A stretch of DNA of 43,254 nucleotides from Candidatus Bathyarchaeota archaeon (GTDB taxonomy: Archaea > Thermoproteota > Bathyarchaeia > 40CM-2-53-6 > RBG-13-38-9). This document shows positions 15,926-23,428 of this stretch, in pieces. The notes beneath the pieces were generated by a model. That model was not told the origin of the DNA. It did not search any database and worked only from the letters and a program-made list of their open reading frames with translations. The stretch spans positions 1-43,254 of the forward strand of contig JAPKYM010000213.1 in assembly GCA_026394315.1 (NCBI GenBank), read 5' to 3'. Position 1 is the stretch's first letter; every line of letters starts with the position of its first letter. Position numbers and translations under genes: made by a program.

Positions 15926-16471
15926 TCACTTCTCTTTGAGTTGCTTCACGATACTTTTGAGCTGCCTTTCCCAATCTACAGGCGTCACATTTGGAAATGA
16001 CCAATTGGCGTGGGGTTGATGATATCTCCCGAGGGATATGGTCTTAAGATGAGGCGCGAAGTGTTTGAATCCTGAAAGAGTAACCCATTCCAAATAGTAT
16101 TGGAACCCAATAAGTAAGACAAGATCATACCGTCCTTGGCCGTCAAGCCCTTGCCAGTTAGGATCTCTGAGTCGATTCGAAATATCCATAATAGGCATCC
16201 AAGATGCTCTGTTGAAACCTCGCTGTGTGAATTCACCGATCACATGTGCAGTAGCTACGATCTGAGCTCCTGTCAGTTCTGCTATTTGAATTACGTAGTC
16301 TATAGGCTTTCCCTGTTCCAGATCCACACTGGCAGCTTCATGCCCTACTATTAGTATTGGCCGTTTAGATTTCTTGATCGCCGCAACCACAACTTCAGGC
16401 TTAATGACTGGGAGGGCTCTGGTTAATCCGGAGACCTCTGCAGTCTGCCAAGGCTCAGCTCTCGCTATCAT
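15926..16471 (-). CDS. cdhB: CO dehydrogenase/acetyl-CoA synthase epsilon subunit
   Basis: CdhB is the small non-catalytic partner of CdhA in the archaeal CODH component. The 181-residue product has the expected Rossmann-like layout: KSKRPILIVGHEA near residue 35, then IAELTGAQIVATAH, YDLVLLIGFQYYLEW and a closing KTISLGRYHQPHANWSFPN. The length is normal. Its first 4 nt overlap the end of cdhA, so the two are coupled. The beta, gamma and delta subunits are not in this window. Confidence 0.93.
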   Translation of the reverse strand: MIARAEPWQTAEVSGLTRALPVIKPEVVVAAIKKSKRPILIVGHEAASVDLEQGKPIDYVIQIAELTGAQIVATAHVIGEFTQRGFNRASWMPIMDISNRLRDPNWQGLDGQGRYDLVLLIGFQYYLEWVTLSGFKHFAPHLKTISLGRYHQPHANWSFPNVTPVDWERQLKSIVKQLKEK

Positions 16472-18822
16472 CTTGATTTCCTCGTCCCGATCATCCTAGG
16501 GAGAAGGGTCGGATCGGGGATGGTGCTTTCTTTCCAGCCTTTATTCTCTAAGATCTTGACTATCTCTTCCTTCATTGTGATCGGGATATCGGTCTCTCTG
16601 CGTACGAGTTGGTGAAGATCATCAGGCATGACTCCGTAGAATTTCTTTTGCATGTCTATGTAATTGGTGAGCTTTATCATACGTCCTTTGCTCGTGTCAT
16701 TGGGTCTCAAACATAGCTTAGCCATCATGACCATTGCCTCTTGCTTTGTCTCTGCCACACAGAATAGATGTTCAGGTGTAGGTCCGACGTTAACTAGACC
16801 GCCGGTACGGGCATCGTAGACGTTCCAGTCATCCTTGATGTCGCTTCTTCCCAGAAGCATTCGCCGATACTTGGATCCATGTGGCCCTACAACAACTGGA
16901 ACCCCTAAACGCCAGAAACCGCTCGCTATGGCTGCTGCTTTTTGTGTTATGGCGCCCCAAGCTAAACCTACAGCACCTACACGGTTGTGAATGTAGTCTG
17001 CTATCTCTTCGTAGTTTGCTCTCAGGGGTCTCTTTGCAAAAATGTTAGCTATCTTAATGGCAGCTCCCGCAATGTGAGCGTTGGAAACGCATGAACCGAC
17101 ATTGACCAAACCTCCAGCTTCAAATGCACCTGGGTAGAGCTCGTATGGAGACTTACCTTCTTCATTCTTCGTCATGGCTATTGACATGGCAGAGCATCCG
17201 GAGGACACCACGATGTATCGGCGTCTTGTGAACTCAGCAGCCATCTCAGCAACTTCCGCTCCTCCATTGGGATAGTTTGCACATCCGACCAGCGCGATCA
17301 CTCCTGGGATTTCACCGAGCACTATGGGAGCGCCGACATTTCGTATTTCTATGTCCTGTATTGCACCTCTTCCAACTCTAATCTTGTATTTCTCTTCCTT
17401 AATCTTCTTCTCAGCTGCTCCTGTAATGAGACTGTGTACACGTATGTGATTCTTGCATGCGCTCTCGCACCGGTCGCAACCGATGCAGACCTCATACAGG
17501 TCTGCAAGTTTGTTTGTGTTGCCGGTGGCTGCCTTGCTAACCGCTTCAGGGATTTGGAGATCGTTGGGACAGGCGCGTCTGCAATCGCTACATTGAGTGC
17601 ATCTCTTTGCCTCTTTCACTATCTCAGCAATACTTGGAAGAACTTTGAATTTGGCTCTCTTTGGAGCTAATTCAACTGCAACTCTGGCGGCAACTTCTCC
17701 GACTTTCTCTGGGTCGAGTATAACTGCTCCCTTTGTACTGCCGCTGACTAGGTCGGCAACAATCTCAGTAGCTGGATCCAAGGTTCTGTTCTTAAGTCCG
17801 AGACAATTCTTTTCTGAGGAAGCGATAACTGGGGTTTTGACTTTCTGAGCTTCTGCCAGTACGTCAGCTCGAATGCATTGCTCGTCGACGACTATGACAT
17901 CTGGTACGCCGCTTCTTATGTATCTCAGTTGCCAAGATATTGGTCCTATGATCTTTGCCTTTGGATTGTACCTAATGAGGTCGTGGGCAGTGCAACAGAT
18001 ACCTGTTATCTCAACCTTGTCGTAGAGGCTTTTCTTGTCAAGGTAGTCCATAATTTCAGCTGCAGGTGGAACGTTATGCCCAATCACCAAGATGACTGGC
18101 TTTGATACGTCAACGGTTCCTAGACCTATTTCGGCCAATGGTGCCTCAGGATCGGCTTTAGGATAACCTAAAGCCGAGAGCTGTGCAATGTCAGCAACTT
18201 CCATACCAACTTGATCGATCATTCCTGCGTGAAATGCTTTGGATTCGAAGTCTAGCTCGTTACCCTCTTGCCCTGTGTGGGTCGCTGCCAAGAGTTGAGT
18301 GATCTGAGTTTCAAGATAGCACAGAACATCTTCCAAATCTCCCAGTGTCCTCGGCCTGATCCCACAGACTAACCTTGTGACTGGCGCCTCAACTTCTATG
18401 CCCACGGATTTCCCCACGTCTATCGGAAGAGTTGAACCGTACTTCTGTATCAGGTGTTCAATTAAGTGCCTGGCGTGGCCCGTGTGTGTCGCAGCACCTA
18501 TGCAGCAGGCCAGCAAGACTATTCTTGATTGCTGAGCAGCCATGTCCAGCCCGCATGCGCCTCTCTTTCCTTGGGTCAAGTCGCATTTGCCCATGGTGCA
18601 CAGGCAGCAAGAATCACAGTAGGGGAGATACATCGGCTTGTACTTGCTGAGGAGTTTCATATCCCATTCTCTGAGCGTCGTCACACTAGGATATGGAGTT
18701 GGGCCCATAGGTTCGGCCCACCCTTCCTCAATGATCTTGCCTATAGATAACTCCAAGCCTTTGACTTCAGTGAGCCCACTCTTGAGCTCTTCCAGTTTCA
18801 GATGAATATCCTTCTTAGGCAT
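16468..18822 (-). CDS. cdhA: CO dehydrogenase/acetyl-CoA synthase alpha subunit
   Basis: CdhA is the nickel-iron CO dehydrogenase that interconverts CO2 and CO for acetyl-CoA synthesis or cleavage. The 784-residue protein has the cluster B/D cysteines near residues 69-90 (C69, C72, C73, C75, C80, C90), two inserted 4Fe-4S ferredoxin motifs (C408/411/414/418 and C446/449/452/456) that mark the archaeal type, and the active-site segments GHNVPPAAE (H249), GICCTAHD, DEQCIRAD, GCANYPNG, SGCSAM and GSCVSNAH that carry the C-cluster ligands. No key residue appears lost. With Ftr at 2.5 kb it indicates a tetrahydromethanopterin-based Wood-Ljungdahl pathway. Confidence 0.97.
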   Translation of the reverse strand: MPKKDIHLKLEELKSGLTEVKGLELSIGKIIEEGWAEPMGPTPYPSVTTLREWDMKLLSKYKPMYLPYCDSCCLCTMGKCDLTQGKRGACGLDMAAQQSRIVLLACCIGAATHTGHARHLIEHLIQKYGSTLPIDVGKSVGIEVEAPVTRLVCGIRPRTLGDLEDVLCYLETQITQLLAATHTGQEGNELDFESKAFHAGMIDQVGMEVADIAQLSALGYPKADPEAPLAEIGLGTVDVSKPVILVIGHNVPPAAEIMDYLDKKSLYDKVEITGICCTAHDLIRYNPKAKIIGPISWQLRYIRSGVPDVIVVDEQCIRADVLAEAQKVKTPVIASSEKNCLGLKNRTLDPATEIVADLVSGSTKGAVILDPEKVGEVAARVAVELAPKRAKFKVLPSIAEIVKEAKRCTQCSDCRRACPNDLQIPEAVSKAATGNTNKLADLYEVCIGCDRCESACKNHIRVHSLITGAAEKKIKEEKYKIRVGRGAIQDIEIRNVGAPIVLGEIPGVIALVGCANYPNGGAEVAEMAAEFTRRRYIVVSSGCSAMSIAMTKNEEGKSPYELYPGAFEAGGLVNVGSCVSNAHIAGAAIKIANIFAKRPLRANYEEIADYIHNRVGAVGLAWGAITQKAAAIASGFWRLGVPVVVGPHGSKYRRMLLGRSDIKDDWNVYDARTGGLVNVGPTPEHLFCVAETKQEAMVMMAKLCLRPNDTSKGRMIKLTNYIDMQKKFYGVMPDDLHQLVRRETDIPITMKEEIVKILENKGWKESTIPDPTLLPRMIGTRKSR

Positions 18823-19052
18823 AATATTGGCCCACTTTACATCTTTTCATTTCGGGAACGCAAGGTATATGCAGCCCAACAAATCATCAGTTCAGCCTTG
18901 AATTTTTGCTCAGATAAGTTGAGCTGACTAAGACTTAAACTGTTCTTAGCAGTCCAATAGTTGCAGACTATCACTCGAACATCTGCTTGTCCCTAAGCCT
19001 GAAAAGTACTCGAAGAAGGCTGCCTACAGGCAACCTGCTTCACAAGATTGAT

Positions 19053-19073
19053 AAGATATGGAACGCATATCTT
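19053..19073. promoter_or_regulatory. Perfect 8-bp dyad upstream of a lysine-rich mini-ORF
   Basis: AAGATATG and CATATCTT flank GAACG. The position, about 40 nt before a short ORF with a good Shine-Dalgarno, suggests a protein-binding site or an RNA hairpin. Between cdhA (18822) and the 55-residue ORF (19302) I see nothing else convincing. Confidence 0.35.
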
Positions 19074-19110
19074 ACTGTGACAGGATAAAGCTACACTGGG
19101 AGGAGAAGTA

Positions 19111-19155
19111 ATGGGCAAACCAAAACAAGTGAAGAAACTCAAGAAGAAGAAGTAG
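19111..19155 (+). CDS. Possible 14-residue lysine-rich peptide
   Basis: ATG at 19111 opens MGKPKQVKKLKKKK and stops at TAG. A strong Shine-Dalgarno (GGGAGGAG) ends 4 nt before the ATG. Seven of fourteen residues are Lys. It may be a small ribosome- or nucleic-acid-associated peptide, or chance. Low confidence. Confidence 0.3.
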   Translation: MGKPKQVKKLKKKK

Positions 19156-19301
19156 CTTACATGATCCTGTCTGTAGGCCAATCAAAGCGGATGATTATCC
19201 TGAAGGCTCGAAAAGCTGTTTCTAGCTGCTCACATGCCTCTGGAGGCGCACGCTCCCAATTCACTTGCTAACGACTAAATGTCCTGTGTAGTGATTCTTG
19301 C

Positions 19302-19469
19302 CTAGCTCTTTGAGCGGGTAACTGTCTCTCGTTTCCTCTTTCCAAGCGTCCGTTCAAACTCCTGCATCAAATCCCAAGTTATCTGGTCAAATAGCTCCTT
19401 GCACAATGGGCACATGTCCTGGCTTCTATTGATTATGTTGGTCAATATATCCAACTGTTCCCGTCCCAT
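19302..19469 (-). CDS. Small 55-residue protein with one CPLC motif
   Basis: ATG 19469 to TAG encodes 55 residues: a helical N-terminus (EQLDILTNIINRS), CPLC at 20-23, then a helical, increasingly basic C-terminus (FERTLGKRKRE). A single Cys pair could bind zinc as a dimer. A purine-rich AGGAGAAGAGGG lies just upstream of the ATG, and a TATA-like ATTAAATAG on the minus strand (about 19524-19532) lies about 55 nt upstream. These two signals favour a real gene. No family recognised. Confidence 0.5.
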   Translation of the reverse strand: MGREQLDILTNIINRSQDMCPLCKELFDQITWDLMQEFERTLGKRKRETVTRSKS

Positions 19470-19610
19470 AGTATTGATCCCTCTTCTCCTAGTCAGATGT
19501 CTGATCTAGCCATATCATCTCAACTATTTAATGGAATTGTCTGCTCAAGCGCGAGTATTGGCATCTCGTTGCATAGTTTATCATGAGGAATAGCTGAGGG
19601 AAAGATTCAA

Positions 19611-19634
19611 AATATTATTCGAGATCATAATATT
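19611..19634. promoter_or_regulatory. AT-rich dyad immediately upstream of the Nudix gene
   Basis: AATATTAT (19611-19618) and ATAATATT (19627-19634) form a perfect 8-bp inverted repeat whose right arm ends 1 nt before the ATG. It could be an operator or fall within the core promoter of a leaderless transcript. Confidence 0.4.
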
Positions 19635-19635
19635 G

Positions 19636-20046
19636 ATGAAACGTAGATTTCTGACAGTTATTTGTATCATAACTTGGAATGATCTTATACTTCTTCTGAA
19701 ACGCAGTAGTAAAGTCAACGTTAACCGTGGACTCTGGTGTGGAGTAGCTGGTAGAATAGAAGAGGGCATGAGTCCTCAAGACACCGCTTATAGAGAGATC
19801 TTGGAGGAAACTAGACTTCGAAGAACGGAGATAGAGCTTCTGGGGTCGGCGTCACCTATACTACTTCAAATTGACATACAAAATCAGGAGTTAGTATATC
19901 CGTTCCTTTTCAAGACATACAATCCTGACATAAAGCTTGACTGGGAACATACCGAATACAAGTGGATAAAACCAGAAATGCTATATGAGTTCGAAACAGT
20001 TCCGCAGTTAGGAGATATCATAAGGGCTTTGTCACGGTTCATGTAG
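19636..20046 (+). CDS. Nudix-fold hydrolase with a degenerate Nudix box
   Basis: Nudix enzymes cleave nucleoside diphosphates linked to another group. The 136-residue protein has the fold pattern and a recognisable box around residues 39-61: GRIEEGMSPQDTAYREILEE. The core REILEE (53-58) with its metal-binding Glu residues is intact. Two consensus positions differ: the Glu expected at 45 is Met, and the Gly expected at 60 is Arg. Activity may be altered, and the substrate is unknown. ATG 19636 is chosen over a TTG one codon earlier. Confidence 0.82.
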   Translation: MKRRFLTVICIITWNDLILLLKRSSKVNVNRGLWCGVAGRIEEGMSPQDTAYREILEETRLRRTEIELLGSASPILLQIDIQNQELVYPFLFKTYNPDIKLDWEHTEYKWIKPEMLYEFETVPQLGDIIRALSRFM

Positions 20047-20122
20047 AGAGTTGATATTGCTATTGTTCTGCATTCACAATTACCCCTCACGAACGTAACG
20101 GAGGGAACAATTCTAGAACTGA

Positions 20123-20132
20123 TAATATATAC
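20123..20132 (+). promoter_or_regulatory. TATA-like element for the JAMM protease gene
   Basis: TAATATATAC lies about 50 nt upstream of the ATG, leaving a leader of about 25 nt. Confidence 0.45.
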
Positions 20133-20182
20133 CTAGCATGTCAAATAGAAGTGAATAGTCTTTTCGCTCTTTCTAATAGCCC

Positions 20183-21103
20183 ATGGTTGTGATCAAAGTG
20201 GCACGTATTCACATCAGGAACGTCAAGTTGAGACATCCATCAAAGACGGGACGAAAACGGAGAACTCTAAGAAAGAAATATAAGAGTCAAACCGAGAACG
20301 CGAAGATTCTTTCCAGACTCGAGACTTTGGCCTTGGAAGTGCAGAGTCTCAAAAGTGAGATCGCTGTTTTGCAATCTAGTTCGAAAGAACTGTTCGATAT
20401 TGATCAGTCCTTTGGAGCACATCTCGCTGACGTTAGAGACTACTTTGAGAGGAAGATCCGAGACGTTACGGACAATGCTGAAGACCTTTGCTCAAAAATC
20501 GAAGAAATGCAAACGACTCTTGACAGACTGGCAAGAGACCTTGACAAGTTGTTTGAAAGCCCTATTCCAGTAAGAAAGATCGCAATGCTTCCACCAATCA
20601 CTTCTCAATTGACTATCTACAGAGGTGAAGAAAACCTATCATTTCAGGTGGGAGTAATCCCTGGAATCATTGAGACGGTTATGGAACGTGCAAGAGCGTG
20701 TGTAGGCCAGAAGGATAAGCATGATGAAGAGATTGTTGGGGTATTGACTGGTCGAGTCACAGGTAACACAGTGATCATTGAAGAAGCTGTTCCAGGAAGA
20801 GCATCATATTCAGGAATGACCGAGGTAGCCCTAGACCCCAACAATCTAGCAGAAATAGTCGATAATATTATCAGGAACGACAAGAATCAGCGGATCGTTG
20901 GATGGTACCACTCACATCTAGGTTTGGGCGTCTTTCTCTCAGATATTGACGTCAAGACACAGTTGACTTTGCAGCAATTCTCATATGTTATCGCACTAGT
21001 TGTAGATCCGATAAAAAATGAGCATTCCTTCTTCTATGTCGATAAGGAAGTGAAGGAGCCTGATGGAAGACCGAAGACTATCAAATTTGTCAAATCAGAA
21101 TAA
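20183..21103 (+). CDS. Rpn11-like JAMM/MPN metalloprotease with N-terminal coiled coil
   Basis: JAMM enzymes are zinc proteases that remove ubiquitin-like tags. The 306-residue protein has a very basic N-terminus (residues 1-35), a long coiled coil (about 40-125) and a C-terminal MPN domain. The catalytic set is complete: E183 in EEIVGVL, H243 and H245 in GWYHSHLG, S253 and D256 in FLSDID. The stretch VGWYHSH followed by FLSDIDVKTQ resembles eukaryotic proteasome-lid Rpn11 more than short bacterial JAMM proteins; the usual Pro after HSH is Leu here. It is probably a desampylase or deubiquitinase-like enzyme, with the coiled coil giving oligomerisation or substrate binding. No ubiquitin-like, E1 or E2 gene is nearby. 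It has its own promoter. Confidence 0.88.
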   Translation: MVVIKVARIHIRNVKLRHPSKTGRKRRTLRKKYKSQTENAKILSRLETLALEVQSLKSEIAVLQSSSKELFDIDQSFGAHLADVRDYFERKIRDVTDNAEDLCSKIEEMQTTLDRLARDLDKLFESPIPVRKIAMLPPITSQLTIYRGEENLSFQVGVIPGIIETVMERARACVGQKDKHDEEIVGVLTGRVTGNTVIIEEAVPGRASYSGMTEVALDPNNLAEIVDNIIRNDKNQRIVGWYHSHLGLGVFLSDIDVKTQLTLQQFSYVIALVVDPIKNEHSFFYVDKEVKEPDGRPKTIKFVKSE

Positions 21104-21187
21104 ATTAGGCTAGAGCTTGACAAATGGTCTCAATAACTAGGAATATTCCGGGCGTTTACACATATAGTTGAGCCTTAGTTGTCAGAG

Positions 21188-21619
21188 ATGTTTCATACAA
21201 ACCGTCAGTCTTTTGCAAGGGCTGCTGTAGCGATCGTATATTTATCATGCCTGGTCTTGTTCGCGATCTACACCGCAATACCATGGCTGCTCCCTTTTGG
21301 ATCTGGAGCCAAAGCCACAAGTCTGCGATTAGTTGCGGCCAAGTCGCATGCAACCTTAGGCGAGAACATACAGATAACCATAGTATCAGTCAGTGATGAT
21401 GGTAAACTGGATACAGAAAGAGATGATCTCGTTGAGCTATCCACTAACTCCGATAGCAGAGCACGATTAAGCCATAGCAGAATAACTCTTGCAAGAGGGA
21501 AGGCGGAGATAACGCTAGTAGATAATTTTGAGGAACCTGTTGTAGTGACTGTAAGGTGGGTAAGTGGGAAAACGATCTTGCGCGGTGACTCGGTTCTTAT
21601 AAGGATCTCAGGAAGGTAA
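21188..21619 (+). CDS. Membrane-anchored extracellular Ig-like protein
   Basis: About 143 residues. A single hydrophobic helix near the N-terminus (FARAAVAIVYLSCLVLFAIY) is followed by an outward-facing beta domain of about 95 residues. Its pattern (ATLGENIQITIVSV, ITLARGKAEITLVDNF, VVVTVRWVSG) resembles bacterial Ig-like/invasin repeats. A TATA-like ACACATATAG lies about 25 nt upstream of the ATG, which suggests a leaderless transcript that starts the sulfur cluster; a TTG three codons earlier is an alternative. Nine nucleotides separate it from the polyferredoxin gene. Confidence 0.65.
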   Translation: MFHTNRQSFARAAVAIVYLSCLVLFAIYTAIPWLLPFGSGAKATSLRLVAAKSHATLGENIQITIVSVSDDGKLDTERDDLVELSTNSDSRARLSHSRITLARGKAEITLVDNFEEPVVVTVRWVSGKTILRGDSVLIRISGR

Positions 21620-21628
21620 AACTAGCCG

Positions 21629-22357
21629 TTGGTCCAGAGAAGATTCACTTCCTTTCACTTGGCCATAGGCGTGGCAATTGGTATTTTTGTATTCTGCATT
21701 TACTCTCGTCCCTACTTGATGTTAGGGTTGATCTTCGGAGCGGGACTAGGGATCTCAAGTTATACGTTGTTGGGGACTTGGAAGATCCATAAGTTCAGGA
21801 CGCGACTAATTACAGCTCTAACGTTTGTCACTTGGATTGGAGCCTTCAGTCTGCTTATTCAGATGAATCCAGACTCATTCATGAGGTATTTGACAAGTCA
21901 TTTGAACGCTTACGAGTTGAGGATGTTCTCTTCTGAGTTTGTGCATGTCCCCTTCGTCAGACAGCTTCCCAATACCCTAGGTTCAACTATTCTGATGCAG
22001 CTATCTCTTCCATGGGCTGAAATCACAGTTCCGCACCCAGTTGAGCGACTTCTCTTTCTGATGGTACCTTTCCATTATCCTCCTATAACCCTAGGGATGT
22101 TCATCTTTGTCCTTCTTCCCCACTTGGTTTTGGTTCTTTTGTTTGGCAGAGATGGTGTGGCTGGGTTTGTTACTTCGGCAACCAGACTGAAGCTATTGCC
22201 ACAAGGGGAAAAGATCGGTGGAGGCTTCAGAGATTCAGAGACAAGTTTAGAACAAATGATGGAAGAATTCTCATTGATGGTGTTAAGAAAGAAGTCAGGT
22301 ACATCAAATATCTATTCATGGTGTTGCTTCTTCTTCCAAGTTTTCTTCTTGGGATAA
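21629..22357 (+). CDS. NapH/NosR-type membrane polyferredoxin, N-terminal part (frameshifted)
   Basis: The frame from TTG 21629 encodes several membrane helices (for example FHLAIGVAIGIFVFCIYSRP, then LMLGLIFGAGLGISSYTLLG, then a segment ending HLVLVLLFGR). Up to about 22150 it reads like the membrane part of a NapH/NosR-type protein. After FGR the frame loses sense, while the preceding frame (frame of 22147) continues as RWCGWVCYFGN, the first Cys motif of this family. One missing base near 22150 (for example a second G in GGCAGGAGATGG) restores FGRRWCGWVCYFG. So this ORF and the next are one gene. The hydrophilic tail after about 22150 in this frame is an artefact of the shift. Confidence 0.7.
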   Translation: MVQRRFTSFHLAIGVAIGIFVFCIYSRPYLMLGLIFGAGLGISSYTLLGTWKIHKFRTRLITALTFVTWIGAFSLLIQMNPDSFMRYLTSHLNAYELRMFSSEFVHVPFVRQLPNTLGSTILMQLSLPWAEITVPHPVERLLFLMVPFHYPPITLGMFIFVLLPHLVLVLLFGRDGVAGFVTSATRLKLLPQGEKIGGGFRDSETSLEQMMEEFSLMVLRKKSGTSNIYSWCCFFFQVFFLG

Positions 22358-22827
22358 ACACAATCTGCACATTAGGCTTCATTTTTAGATTTCAATACCC
22401 CTTTAGTGCGCTACTCATATTCCTGATGTTGTTTTTCACAGGCATAGTCCTGCCGCTGAAAACTCGTAAGAGGTGGTGGTGTCTTCTCTGTCCAGCTGGT
22501 GCAGGAATTGCTCTTGTGGAATCAATAACACCTTTCAAGATCAGTGTAGACGCATCCAACTGCGACAGATGTTATTCCTGTTCTAACGTATGTCCAATGC
22601 ATGCAATCTCGCCCCAGACGTTCAGCATGAAAAGGGAACCTAACCTAGATTGTGTCAAGTGTTTCCGATGTATAGAGGCTTGTCCACAGGGCGCTGTTGA
22701 TGTGTATATAAGAGGAACAAGAAGACGCGTCCGCGGACTATTCACATCACTCATGGTGGCAGCTACAGCGTCATGGTATGTCTGGTTTGCAGTCTCTTCT
22801 ATTGAGTTGTTCAAGATTGTCTTCTGA
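22147..22827 (+). CDS. NapH/NosR-type membrane polyferredoxin, C-terminal part with two 4Fe-4S clusters
   Basis: Read from the frameshift, this frame encodes RWCGWVCYFGN, a cytoplasmic loop, two further membrane helices, the second Cys motif WWCLLCPAGAG, then two ferredoxin motifs (CDRCYSCSNVCP and CVKCFRCIEACP) and a last helix near the C-terminus. An isolated start would be ATG 22318, but that loses the first Cys motif. NapH/NosR/CcoG-like proteins pass electrons across or along the membrane to redox partners. Its position directly before YeeE/YedE and TusA genes suggests electron supply for sulfur reduction or maturation. That role is inference. Confidence 0.8.
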   Translation, partial: QRWCGWVCYFGNQTEAIATRGKDRWRLQRFRDKFRTNDGRILIDGVKKEVRYIKYLFMVLLLLPSFLLGINTICTLGFIFRFQYPFSALLIFLMLFFTGIVLPLKTRKRWWCLLCPAGAGIALVESITPFKISVDASNCDRCYSCSNVCPMHAISPQTFSMKREPNLDCVKCFRCIEACPQGAVDVYIRGTRRRVRGLFTSLMVAATASWYVWFAVSSIELFKIVF

Positions 22828-22924
22828 TATTTTACTGATTGACTTGGGAGTACTCACGAGCTACTCATTACCGAGTATGGACTTTTATGTTGCGAAATAG
22901 GCTAGTCATTAGCGGTGATTTCCA

Positions 22925-23410
22925 TTGATAGACTGGATTAGGAACCCGATGATTGCCGCCATCCTAATAGCAGCAGTAAATTCGATCAGTTTCATCCTTA
23001 TCGCACCCTATGCACCTTCTGCTACAGCTGGGGTTGCGCTATTACTTCCCGTATTCATTTTTTCGGACATCTCAAGGCTAAGTCCAATTCTCTATGGTTA
23101 TCTCACAGGATCCGCTTGGAAGGTGTTCCTGATCTCAGGGATGTGGGGCCTTGGGACAGTAGTTGGGTCTTTAGTATCTTCCCTAGCAAGTGGAAGTTTC
23201 AGGATAAGGAAACCCCGCCGGATTGATGTCGCTAGATCTTTCTTTGGTGGACTCCTCATGGGTGTAGGTGTCTCATTAGCTCATGGCTGCAACTTACTTC
23301 ATTCACTCGGCGGTACTCCCTTGTTGGTACCTGCAAGTATTCTAGTGACAATCTCCATTCTGATAGGCGCCTACGTTTGTTTGAAGCTGATACTGAAGTT
23401 TGGAGTTTAA
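22925..23410 (+). CDS. YeeE/YedE-family transporter, first half
   Basis: The 161-residue membrane protein has about four helices and the family signature GGLLMGVGVSLAHGCNLLHS, with the conserved Cys that in YeeE-type thiosulfate transporters relays the sulfur anion. Bacterial YeeE is a single protein of about 350 residues with two such halves; here the halves are separate genes in tandem. The start is TTG 22925. The gene follows the polyferredoxin by about 100 nt and ends 18 nt before the second half. Substrate, probably thiosulfate or a related sulfur species, is inferred from the family and from TusA. Confidence 0.82.
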   Translation: MIDWIRNPMIAAILIAAVNSISFILIAPYAPSATAGVALLLPVFIFSDISRLSPILYGYLTGSAWKVFLISGMWGLGTVVGSLVSSLASGSFRIRKPRRIDVARSFFGGLLMGVGVSLAHGCNLLHSLGGTPLLVPASILVTISILIGAYVCLKLILKFGV

Positions 23411-23428
23411 GCTTAGAGTTGGTGTCTG

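Noticed and set aside
15156..16004. A 282-codon minus-strand frame overlapping QueT and cdhB
   Set aside because: It is out of frame with two recognisable proteins and shows no family pattern.
19190..19260. C/D box small RNA suggested by a GATGATT/CTGA pair
   Set aside because: The boxes are imperfect and too close together to support a guide RNA.
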